Assembly (NCBI RefSeq): GCF_018362775.1
Contig: NZ_JAGYXY010000006.1
Coordinates: forward strand, 1 to 64,000
Source: Alistipes montrealensis
GTDB taxonomy: Bacteria; Bacteroidota; Bacteroidia; Bacteroidales; Rikenellaceae
Direction of reading: 5' to 3'
DNA: 64,000 nt
Positions 55,157-62,953 of this stretch are shown piece by piece. The notes under the pieces were generated by a model. It was not told the origin of the DNA and made no database searches. It was given only the letters and a program-made list of their open reading frames with translations. The position numbers were made by a program, and so were the translations under genes. The first letter of the stretch is position 1. Each line of letters opens with the position of its first letter.

Positions 55157-56737
55157 TCAGTCTCCGTATTTATTGGTAAGGGGCATCAGCCGCTCGTGGC
55201 CGAATGTACACGACGAGAGACGCAGCACGGGCGGGAACTGGTAACGTTTCTTTTCGTTACGCATGATCATGGCGTGGATCTTCTCCACGACCTCCGAATC
55301 GAAACCCGCGTTGACGATCTCTTCGCGGTGCTGTCCCTCCTCGATCATGCGGAACAAAATGGCGTCCACCACCTCGTAGGGCGGCAGGATGTCGCTGTCC
55401 TTCTGTCCGGGGTGCAGCTCCGACGAAGGCTCCTTGGTCAGGATATTCTCGGGAATCACGTCGCCCTGCATCCGGTTGATGTAACGGGCCACGTCGTACA
55501 TTTCGCTTTTGTAGAGGTCGCCCGTAGGGCTGAAAGCGCCTGCCGTATCGCCGTACAGCGTACAGAGCCCCAGTGCATTTTCGCTCTTGTTCGAGGAGTT
55601 CAGCAGGATGTAGTCCGTCTTGTTCTGCAAGGCCATCAGCAGCACCGTGCGGATGCGCGTCTGGATATTCTCCTCCGTAGCGTCGAACTCCGTGCCGCCG
55701 ATGACCGGCTTGAGGGTGTTCACCACGCTGGTATAGATTTCCGAAATAGGAATGACGTTGTATTCGATGCCGAGGTTGCGCGCCAGTTCCTTGGCGTCCT
55801 CGACCGATTCATGGGACGAGAAGGGCGAGGGCATCAGCAGCGCGCGGACATTCTCCGCACCCAGCGCATCGACGGCGATGCAGGCTACGACCGCCGAGTC
55901 GATACCGCCCGAAAGTCCGATCGAAGCCTTCCGGTAACCGTTTTTGCGGAAGAAGTCCCTCAGTCCGCAGCAAGCGGCCTCGTAAACCAGGCGCGTGCGA
56001 TCGTTGTAGGTCGAAGGGACCGTCACCGGCTCCGCAGCCGCTTTGGTATCGAAAATCTGGAAATCTTCTTCGAAATTCTTCATCATCAGCACCAGCTCGC
56101 CGCGGCTGTTCAGCGCGCCCGACGTACCGTCGTAAACGATGTCCGTCGAACCGCCCACCTGATTGACCAGGACGAGATTCTTACTCTCGACGAAGGCCAG
56201 GTTGCGCATCATCTCGTAACGGTAGGTCATGGTTCCCTTACCGTATTTGCGGGCGTTGACCGAAATGATCGTCTCGACCGACTGGTCGAAATCGTGTTCA
56301 CGGCTCAGGTCGTCACCCACGATGATCGCACATTTATGCCCCTTGATCGTAGCGTATTCATACCCTTTCGAAGGAACCAGGAAACCCATTTCACGGCGTG
56401 CGGTGATGTATTTCTTGCCGACGTAGCGCAGCACCTTACGGTCCTGGATCAGCGCCGCGGCACTGATCGTACCCTCCGCCGTGAGGATCGGGAGGCCGAC
56501 GATGGCGGCGATGCCGTCGCAGCACGAGGCGATTTCGACCAACGCATCCTCGCACAGTTCGAGGAAAGTCGTCTTACGCAGCAGGTCGAAGGCGGGGGTT
56601 CCGCTCACGGCCTGTTCCGCAAAAACTACCAGGTCGGCATGCTGTGCTTTCGCTTTGTGGATGGAGTCGATGATCTTCGAGGCATTGCCGTCCACGTCTC
56701 CGATCGTGTAATTCAGCTGAGCTATGGCTATTTTCAT
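55157..56737 (-). CDS. nadE: NAD+ synthase, two-domain, amidase domain lacking its catalytic Cys
   Basis: 526 residues. The C-terminal synthetase domain is intact: P-loop SGGIDS (276-281), the SSNKSE and GDTAGAFSP motifs. The N-terminal nitrilase-like domain keeps Glu41 (FAEQ) and Lys108/109 (GKKY), but the nucleophile position is wrong: the family's ICED is VGDD here, so Cys is replaced by Gly141 (codon GGT at 56317-56315). The alignment is supported by flanking NQVGGSTDIVYDG. Glutamine hydrolysis should be lost, leaving ammonia as nitrogen donor, unless another residue substitutes. It is the first gene of the rnf operon. Confidence 0.9.
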   Translation of the reverse strand: MKIAIAQLNYTIGDVDGNASKIIDSIHKAKAQHADLVVFAEQAVSGTPAFDLLRKTTFLELCEDALVEIASCCDGIAAIVGLPILTAEGTISAAALIQDRKVLRYVGKKYITARREMGFLVPSKGYEYATIKGHKCAIIVGDDLSREHDFDQSVETIISVNARKYGKGTMTYRYEMMRNLAFVESKNLVLVNQVGGSTDIVYDGTSGALNSRGELVLMMKNFEEDFQIFDTKAAAEPVTVPSTYNDRTRLVYEAACCGLRDFFRKNGYRKASIGLSGGIDSAVVACIAVDALGAENVRALLMPSPFSSHESVEDAKELARNLGIEYNVIPISEIYTSVVNTLKPVIGGTEFDATEENIQTRIRTVLLMALQNKTDYILLNSSNKSENALGLCTLYGDTAGAFSPTGDLYKSEMYDVARYINRMQGDVIPENILTKEPSSELHPGQKDSDILPPYEVVDAILFRMIEEGQHREEIVNAGFDSEVVEKIHAMIMRNEKKRYQFPPVLRLSSCTFGHERLMPLTNKYGD

Positions 56738-56770
56738 GCGAGTAATTTAAGTCGGAAAATTACAACTTCG

Positions 56771-56800
56771 CAAAGTTAAGGATTATTTGCAAAAGACGGA
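56771..56800 (-). promoter_or_regulatory. nadE-rseC-rnf operon promoter
   Basis: Minus-strand -7 TAACTTTG (56778-56771), with a TTTC some 20 bases upstream as an imperfect -33. Confidence 0.5.
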
Positions 56801-56856
56801 AAGATTTTCGATGTTAATAAATTAACATTCGCGCATTTACAAAAAATTTTAAAAAC

Positions 56857-56887
56857 AAAAAAAGGCTCCCGGTGAAGGAAGCCTTTT
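56857..56887 (-). terminator. Terminator of nif3-zinc-ribbon operon
   Basis: Stem AAAAGGCT/AGCCTTTT with partial extension (GGCTCCC against GGAAGCC), followed on the minus strand by a T-rich tract. Confidence 0.7.
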
Positions 56888-56904
56888 CAAAATTCACAAT
56901 GCGT

Positions 56905-57666
56905 CTATTCCTGCGGTTCGTCGGGATCGGCGACAAGGATGCGGCCGCAGTATTCGCAGATGATAATCTTTTTGCCCTGGCGGATGTCCACCTGGCGCTG
57001 GGGCGGGATGCGGTTGAAGCAACCTCCGCAGGCGTCGCGCTTCACGGTCACCACCGCCAGCCCGTTGCGGACGTTGCGGCGGATACGGTCGTAAGCCGAC
57101 AGCAGGCGCTCGTCGATCTTCTCCTTGACGCGCTCGCCCTGCACGGCATATTCCGCTACCAGCGGAGCCGTCTCGGCTTCGATGCCCTCCAGTTCGGACT
57201 TTTTGGCCGTGAGATCGGCAGCACGCTCCTTGGAAAGGTTTTCAGCCTCCTCCAACTGGAGTTTTTTGACCTTCACACCGGCGGAATACTCCTTCAGACG
57301 CTTCTCGGCCAACTCGATTTCGAGTTCCTGGTACTCGATCTCCTTGGTGATGGCATCGAACTCACGGTTGTTGCGCACGTTGTTCTGCTGCTCCTTGTAG
57401 TTGCCGATCATGATTTTTGCCTGGTCCACCTCGCGTTTGCGCTGCTTGGTCAGCGTGTTCAGCTCCTCGATCTCGGCATTGATGTGTTCGATGCGGGTTT
57501 TCATCCCGGTCATCTCATCTTCGAGATCCTGAACCTCGAGGGGCAGTTCACCTTTCACCTTGTTGATTTCGTCGATTTTGCTGTCGATTTTCTGGAGCTC
57601 ATAAAGCGCCATGATCTTCTCCTGCATCGAATAATCAACCTCGGCCGTCTTCTTTTGCGTTGCCAT
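56905..57666 (-). CDS. Coiled-coil zinc-ribbon protein (CdsZ/DUF164-type)
   Basis: 253 residues. Residues 15 to about 190 are a long antiparallel coiled coil (ALYELQKIDSKIDEINKVKG at its start). A C4 zinc ribbon follows with CGGC and CEYC separated by about 25 residues and GKKIIICEYCGRIL. The Helicobacter relative HP0958 acts in flagellar mRNA and RpoN handling, but in non-motile Bacteroidota its role is unknown. It stands 22 bases after nif3, a very common pairing. Confidence 0.9.
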   Translation of the reverse strand: MATQKKTAEVDYSMQEKIMALYELQKIDSKIDEINKVKGELPLEVQDLEDEMTGMKTRIEHINAEIEELNTLTKQRKREVDQAKIMIGNYKEQQNNVRNNREFDAITKEIEYQELEIELAEKRLKEYSAGVKVKKLQLEEAENLSKERAADLTAKKSELEGIEAETAPLVAEYAVQGERVKEKIDERLLSAYDRIRRNVRNGLAVVTVKRDACGGCFNRIPPQRQVDIRQGKKIIICEYCGRILVADPDEPQE

Positions 57667-57688
57667 ATATTGTCTTTATAGTTTAGAC

Positions 57689-58474
57689 TTAAACCAGATA
57701 GTTTACCGGATTACGCGAGCGTTCACTCTTGCGAACCGCAAAGGTACATAAATTTTTCGATAAAATATCAAATATTAATTGAATTGCGCAATATTCGCTT
57801 TCAAAATGGCCTATATCTGCTACGGTGAGGGCTTTATCGGGCGTCATGAAGTCGTTGTACTTCATATCGGCGGTGATATAAATATCGGCCCCGGCGCGGC
57901 GTGCTTCGCCGATCAGCGAAGCCCCGGCCCCGGTGCAGACCGCCACGCGGCGCACTTCGCAAGCCGCTATGTCACTGTGCCGTACGACGCTCACTTCAAG
58001 CCGCCGCCGGATAAACCGCATAAAACCCAGGGTATCAATCGCTTCAGGCAACTCGCCCACAACGCCGAATCCCGCGCCGTCCCCGGCCTGAGAAGGTTGC
58101 AAAACCTCCAGCTTTCCGACGCCCAGCATTTCGGCCAGCCGCCAGCTCATGCCCCCAGGAGCGCTGTCGAGGTTGGTATGGCAGGCATAGAGCGCAATCC
58201 GGCTGCGGATGGCCCGCTCGACGCACCGCTGAACGGGGTCGGCCGAGTTGAACCGCTTGAGCGCATGGAAGACGATCGGATGGTGGGTTATCACGATATC
58301 GCACCCCTCGGCTTCAGCCTCGTCGAGCACCTCTTCCGTAACGTCCACAGCCAGCAGCGCCTTGTGCACCTCGTCGTCCTCACGGCCGACGATAAGTCCC
58401 GCATTATCATAGGATTCCTGCCACCGAAGCGGAGCAAAGCGTTCGATAACGTCGGTTATTTGCTTGATAGTCAT
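57689..58474 (-). CDS. Nif3-like dinuclear metal centre protein
   Basis: 261 residues. Conserved histidines HHP (THHPIVFHAL), the AxTNLDSAPGGM region (ACHTNLDSAPGG), and the second metal set near the end (DIGHFESE). Family YbgI/YqfO forms hexameric rings with a dinuclear metal site and is annotated as GTP cyclohydrolase I type 2; that activity is not well supported. It precedes the zinc-ribbon gene and shares its terminator. Confidence 0.92.
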   Translation of the reverse strand: MTIKQITDVIERFAPLRWQESYDNAGLIVGREDDEVHKALLAVDVTEEVLDEAEAEGCDIVITHHPIVFHALKRFNSADPVQRCVERAIRSRIALYACHTNLDSAPGGMSWRLAEMLGVGKLEVLQPSQAGDGAGFGVVGELPEAIDTLGFMRFIRRRLEVSVVRHSDIAACEVRRVAVCTGAGASLIGEARRAGADIYITADMKYNDFMTPDKALTVADIGHFESEYCAIQLIFDILSKNLCTFAVRKSERSRNPVNYLV

Positions 58475-58738
58475 ATGAGTTAATTATTATTGTATCCCGT
58501 TATAGGAATTCTTCGCCGCCCACGCCTGCGAAATTCTGTACTTTTTTCCGCAAAAACTCTCCGACTGATACCTTCGCCTGCAACAAACCGTCTAACGCTG
58601 GCTCCGGGCGACTATTCGCGGGTTTGCAAGCAAACCGTCCCCTCCGCTCGCGCTTTTAGCCGAATCGTCGCTTCACGGCTCCGGTATCGGGTCGGAATCC
58701 TCTCCTGCTGCCAAAATGAATAATCGGCAGGCTTGGCG
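58475..58738. other. Intergenic region, nothing firmly recognised
   Basis: 264 bases between nif3 and merR, both on the minus strand. There is one small inverted repeat GTTTGC-AA-GCAAAC (around 58622) and no clear promoter pair or T-tract terminator. No tRNA or conserved RNA is evident. Confidence 0.4.
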
Positions 58739-59302
58739 CTAAAACAACGACTGCTCGTAAAACGCGAACAACTCCTTGTTTTCGACCTCCTCCTTTTTGC
58801 GGCGGGGCTTGCGCGCGGCACGTTTGGCGGCAGGCTGTGCGCCGTCGGCGGCCGCTTCGCCCGACTGCTCGTCGATTTTCACGACGGCCTTAGCCCTGCG
58901 GCGCACGGGCGCTTCGGGCCCGGCAGCGGAGTCTGCAACATCGGCGTCCGGGACGGCGACGATCTCGCCCTCACCGGCTTTCAGGTCCTCGCGAACCTCC
59001 ACGAGCAGGGCGCGGATGCGCTGCAAACGCTCCATCAGTTCGGTGTCGCGGTCTACGCCGCTCTCGGCAGGAGCCTTCCGGAGCGCCTTCTTGGCTCCTT
59101 CGAGCGTCATGCCGCGCTCCTTGACCAAGTGGTAGATCATTTTGAGGTTCTCGACATCCTCGGGCGAGAAGAGGCGGTTGCCTTTCTTGTTACGCTTGGG
59201 GCGAAGGATGCTGAACTGCGACTCCCAGTGGCGGATCAGCGACGTATTGACATCGAACATCTCGGCCACCTCGCCCATCGAATAAAAAAGTTTATCGGCC
59301 AT
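58739..59302 (-). CDS. MerR-family transcriptional regulator
   Basis: 187 residues. The N-terminal winged helix has YSMGEVAEMFDVNTSLIRHWE and KGNRLFSPEDVENLK (in part), the classic MerR DNA-binding core. A helical region follows (LMERLQRIRALLVEVREDL), and then a basic, low-complexity tail rich in Ala, Lys and Arg. There is no cysteine set for metal binding. It is transcribed from the preceding methyltransferase gene (2-base gap). The regulated genes are unknown. Confidence 0.88.
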   Translation of the reverse strand: MADKLFYSMGEVAEMFDVNTSLIRHWESQFSILRPKRNKKGNRLFSPEDVENLKMIYHLVKERGMTLEGAKKALRKAPAESGVDRDTELMERLQRIRALLVEVREDLKAGEGEIVAVPDADVADSAAGPEAPVRRRAKAVVKIDEQSGEAAADGAQPAAKRAARKPRRKKEEVENKELFAFYEQSLF

Positions 59303-59304
59303 AT

Positions 59305-60714
59305 CTATTGTTTTATAATTCGCAATGAATTGGGGTACAGGTTATTTACCCGTACACCGATCCGCTTGGCGAAACCCAGTGCACGCCCCCGTGCACACAC
59401 GAGGTTCATCCCTTCGGCCAATTCGCCGGCGGCGATGTCCTGTTTACGCAGGAAACGCAGCGCCTCCTCCCCGTCCAGCTCCGCCACAGGCAGCGCACCG
59501 CGGTTCAGCCCCTCGAAAAAGGCCAGTGCAGGGTCCGGCTTCAGCACGCCTTTGAACACCTGACCCAGCGCCACCCCCGAATAGATCACGGGCAGCGCCT
59601 CGGACAACGCCCGGACTGCGTCCGCCTGTGCGGCGTACCACGCATAGCAGGTGTCGGCGACCACGGCAAAGCGCATCCGCTCGGGTTCCCGCACCCAACG
59701 GGCCAGTTCGGCGACGGCCTTTCGGTCGGCAGCCGCAAATACCGTGCGGCGTGCCTTCGGCGTACGCACGCGCCCTCCGGCATCGAAGGATTTGCGGGCC
59801 ACGGCGGCAAAGAACCCTTCGCCGCAGGCCCGGTGGGGATAGAAGCGGAACGTACGGAACGCTCCGACACGTCCGCAGACGACACCCCACGCATCCTCCA
59901 CGGTAATTTCGTCCGACCCGGCGATCTCGTCCCCGGCCCACGCGAGCATCCGTTCGAGCGAACCTTCGTCCTCGTCGCGGTTGAACGTACAGGTGCTGTA
60001 AACGAGCGTTCCGCCCGGTTTCAGGGCCCGCCACGCTTCGCGCAGGATTTCATCCTGGCGCACAGCGCATTGTTTTACGTTGCCTTCGCTCCATTCGGCC
60101 CGGGCGCCGGGGTCCTTGCGGAACATCCCCTCGCCGGAGCAGGGAGCGTCCACCGCCACCACGTCGAACCAGGCTTCGAAATCGCCCAGCGCACGCGGTT
60201 CGCAGGTCACGACGGCCACATTGCCCGTCCCCCATTTGCGCACGTTATCCGCCAGTACCGAGGCGCGGCGGCGGTCGATCTCATTGGCGACGACCAGTCC
60301 GCCGGGTCCCGCAAGCGAGGCATAAAGCGTAGTCTTACCGCCCGGAGCCGCACACAGGTCGAGGATACGCGCCCCTTCGGTCCGCACACCGTCGAGCAGG
60401 CGCCCCACGAACTGCGACGAAGCCTCCTGCACGTAGTAAGCCCCGGCATGGAAATCGGGATCGAGCGTAAACTGCGGACGCACGGCGAGATAACGCCCGT
60501 CGGGATTCCACGGCACACGCCCGGCGATTTCCAGGGCCGAAAGCCCGGGGTCCGATCCGCCGGAAGCGCACTCCGAAACCCCGGCGCCGGTCTTGGCGGG
60601 ATTCAGGCGCACGGACACCGGCGGCTCTCCGTCGAGCGCCGCACAGAGAGCCCTGCCCTCCGCTTCACCGAGATCGCACAGGACCCGTTCTTCGAATTTC
60701 ACGGGCAGCGTCAT
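59305..60714 (-). CDS. RsmF/YebU-like rRNA cytosine-C5 methyltransferase
   Basis: 469 residues. An N-terminal NOL1/NOP2/Sun region (FHAGAYYVQEASSQF), the SAM domain with ILDLCAAPGGKTTLYASLA, the conserved DAPCSGEGMFRKDP (proline-cysteine catalytic motif) and STCTFNRDEDE with the second active-site Cys. A PUA-like C-terminal part follows. It modifies C5 of a 16S rRNA cytosine in E. coli RsmF; the target here is inferred. The gene is tightly packed between dNK and merR (2-base gaps). Confidence 0.9.
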   Translation of the reverse strand: MTLPVKFEERVLCDLGEAEGRALCAALDGEPPVSVRLNPAKTGAGVSECASGGSDPGLSALEIAGRVPWNPDGRYLAVRPQFTLDPDFHAGAYYVQEASSQFVGRLLDGVRTEGARILDLCAAPGGKTTLYASLAGPGGLVVANEIDRRRASVLADNVRKWGTGNVAVVTCEPRALGDFEAWFDVVAVDAPCSGEGMFRKDPGARAEWSEGNVKQCAVRQDEILREAWRALKPGGTLVYSTCTFNRDEDEGSLERMLAWAGDEIAGSDEITVEDAWGVVCGRVGAFRTFRFYPHRACGEGFFAAVARKSFDAGGRVRTPKARRTVFAAADRKAVAELARWVREPERMRFAVVADTCYAWYAAQADAVRALSEALPVIYSGVALGQVFKGVLKPDPALAFFEGLNRGALPVAELDGEEALRFLRKQDIAAGELAEGMNLVCARGRALGFAKRIGVRVNNLYPNSLRIIKQ

Positions 60715-60716
60715 GC

Positions 60717-61331
60717 CTATTTCTTCTCTTTGAGGGCGTCGAGACGCGCGCAGATGCGTTCCAGCACGACAGGGTCCGAGACGAAATCCTCGTGGTCCTT
60801 GTCGACGACGAGCACTTCACCCTCGTAGATATTCTCGATCCAGTTGTTGTATTTGTTGTTCAGCCGCTTGAGGTAAAGCTCATCGATGTTCATCTCGTAC
60901 TCGCGGCCGCGTTTGCGGATTTGCGAAATGAGCGTCGGGACACTCGCCTTGAGGTAGATCAGCAGGTCGGGCTTGGGGATAAGCGTCGTGACCAACCGGA
61001 AAATCTTCATGTAGGTTTCGATGTCGCGTGTGGTCATCAGCCCCATTTCATGCAGGTTGTCGGCAAAAATATGGGCATCCTCATAGATCGTGCGGTCCTG
61101 GAAAATCACCCCCTCCTTGCAGGCCGAAAGCATGTCCATCGTCTGCTGGATACGGCTTCCGAGGAACGAAATCTGGAGGTTGAACGCCCAGCGGTTCATG
61201 TCTTCGTAGAAATCGCCGATGTAGGGGTTGTCACACTCCTCGAGGTAGCATTTGGCATTGTAGCGCTTCGTAAGAATCTGGGTCAGCGTCGTCTTTCCGC
61301 TTCCGATATTACCTGCAATGGCTATGTACAT
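60717..61331 (-). CDS. Deoxynucleoside kinase
   Basis: 204 residues. P-loop IAGNIGSGKTTL at the very start, the substrate region EECDNPYIGDFYEDMNRWAFNLQ (cited in part), DRTIYEDAHIFADNL and a lid with QIRKRGREYE. It belongs to the dCK/dGK family (Bacillus-type dAK/dGK) and phosphorylates purine or pyrimidine deoxynucleosides for salvage. It is 17 bases after GH3 and 2 bases before the methyltransferase. Confidence 0.92.
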   Translation of the reverse strand: MYIAIAGNIGSGKTTLTQILTKRYNAKCYLEECDNPYIGDFYEDMNRWAFNLQISFLGSRIQQTMDMLSACKEGVIFQDRTIYEDAHIFADNLHEMGLMTTRDIETYMKIFRLVTTLIPKPDLLIYLKASVPTLISQIRKRGREYEMNIDELYLKRLNNKYNNWIENIYEGEVLVVDKDHEDFVSDPVVLERICARLDALKEKK

Positions 61332-61348
61332 AGTGGTATAGGTATTTG

Positions 61349-62833
61349 TTATTTTTCCATTCCGACCGGCTCCGCGCGGAAAGCCAGTATTTCGTCGGCC
61401 ACACGGCGGTCGTTGACCAGCCGCGGAACCTTGTTTTTACCACGCGCACGCATCCACGCGAGGAACCGTCCGCGCTCGACGATCGTCAGGCGCTGGCGTT
61501 CGAGCGTAGTCCGGCGTTTGGCGTCGTAATCCGAATTGACGGCCCGCAACTCCTCGTCGAGCGTTTCGGCGAAGCGTTCGAGGCTGTCGGGCTCGCGTTC
61601 GAATTCCACGATCCACTCGTGGGCGCCCCGTTCGCGGAGCGACATGTAACACGGAGCGACGGTGTACTCCCCGACCACGGCTCCCGTCTTGCGGCAGGCG
61701 GCCAGCAGCGCATGTTCGGCGTTGTCGACGATCAGTTCTTCGCCGAAAACATTGATATACTGACGCGTACGACCCGCAAAGCGAATGCGGTAGGGGTTTG
61801 TCGAAGTGAACTCCACCGTGTCGCCGATCTCGTAGCGCCACAAACCGTTGTTCGACGTGATCAGCACGGCATAGACCTTCCCGCACTCCACGCCTTCGAG
61901 CGGCACGATGTCCGATCCGCTGCGGAACTCGAAGAAGGTTCCGTAATCCAGCATCAGCAGCATGTCGCTGCGCGCCGGATCGTCGGCCATGGCGAAGAAC
62001 CCCTCCGAAGCGTTGTAGGTCTCCATGTATTTCATCTTCTCCGAAGGGATCAGCGCTTCGAACGTCGCCCGGTAGGGAGCGAACTCCACGCCTCCGTGAG
62101 CGAACATCTCCAGCCCGGGCCACACCTCCAGCAGGTTTTGCTTGCCGGTATACTCCAGCACGCGGCGCATCAGCGCGAGATTCCACGACGGCACGCCCGC
62201 AAAGGCCGTGATCGGCTCGCCGACGCATTCGCGGCAGATGGCGGCGGTCTTCTCGTCGAAATCGGGAATGATCGCCGTCTCGACCTTCGGCGCGCGGAAC
62301 CACCCGCTCCAGAAGGTCGTCTCACGGATCAGCAGCGCCGAAAGGTCGCCGACCAGGTTGCGCCCCTCGTTATGGCACGAGCCGCCCAGCGTCAGGGTTT
62401 TGCCTTCGAAAACCCGGGTCTTCGGATTGTTGCCCGAAAAGACCGTCGCCACGTCGCGCATGCCCAGCGTATGGTTCCACCACAGCGACTCCATCGTCAC
62501 GGGGATGTATTTGCTCCGATCGGAGGTCGTGCCCGACGAGCGGGCGAACAGCGACACCCGTCCGGGGGCCGTGACGCTCCTCACACCCTCCATCATCCGT
62601 TCGATATAGGGTTTGAAGGTCTCGTAATCGAAGGTCTCGACCTGCGACTGGAACTGCTCGACCGAGCGGATATGCCGCAAATCGTAGCGATCGCCAAACT
62701 CCGTGAAGCGGCCCCGCCGCAGCAACTGCCGGAACATCCGCGCCTGCGTCTGGGCAGGATGGCGGCGAAAACGGTCGATAGCCCGCTCGCGCTGCGAGAA
62801 CCAGGCTTTGAGGATTATGTTTCGGAAAGACAT
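61349..62833 (-). CDS. GH3-family adenylate-forming protein
   Basis: 494 residues from the ATG at 62833. The GH3 pattern is clear: SLFARSSGTTSDRSKYIPVT (P-loop-like motif I), TYNASEGFFAMADD (motif II region), GLWRYEIGDTVEFT (motif III, in part) and RTRQYINVFGEELI. In plants GH3 enzymes couple amino acids to jasmonate, auxin or salicylate. Bacteroidota homologues are widespread, and no substrate is known to me. It heads a packed operon with dNK, the rRNA methyltransferase and merR. Confidence 0.9.
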   Translation of the reverse strand: MSFRNIILKAWFSQRERAIDRFRRHPAQTQARMFRQLLRRGRFTEFGDRYDLRHIRSVEQFQSQVETFDYETFKPYIERMMEGVRSVTAPGRVSLFARSSGTTSDRSKYIPVTMESLWWNHTLGMRDVATVFSGNNPKTRVFEGKTLTLGGSCHNEGRNLVGDLSALLIRETTFWSGWFRAPKVETAIIPDFDEKTAAICRECVGEPITAFAGVPSWNLALMRRVLEYTGKQNLLEVWPGLEMFAHGGVEFAPYRATFEALIPSEKMKYMETYNASEGFFAMADDPARSDMLLMLDYGTFFEFRSGSDIVPLEGVECGKVYAVLITSNNGLWRYEIGDTVEFTSTNPYRIRFAGRTRQYINVFGEELIVDNAEHALLAACRKTGAVVGEYTVAPCYMSLRERGAHEWIVEFEREPDSLERFAETLDEELRAVNSDYDAKRRTTLERQRLTIVERGRFLAWMRARGKNKVPRLVNDRRVADEILAFRAEPVGMEK

Positions 62834-62843
62834 ATTGCGTTGC

Positions 62844-62953
62844 AATTAAAAATGAAAAATTAAGAATTAAAAATTCTCAATACCCGGCAAAACAACTCAT
62901 CACAAGCCTGTTATGTCCCTTAATTTCTAATTTTTCATTCTTCATTTTTAATT
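62844..62953. repeat. AT-rich inverted repeat between GH3 and trkA
   Basis: Left arm 62844-62870 (AATTAAAAATGAAAAATTAA) and right arm about 62920-62953 (ending CATTTTTAATT) are complementary with a short insertion, separated by about 50 bases. It could be a MITE-like or BIME-like element, or a terminator for trkA. The right arm overlaps the trkA stop codon. Confidence 0.55.
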
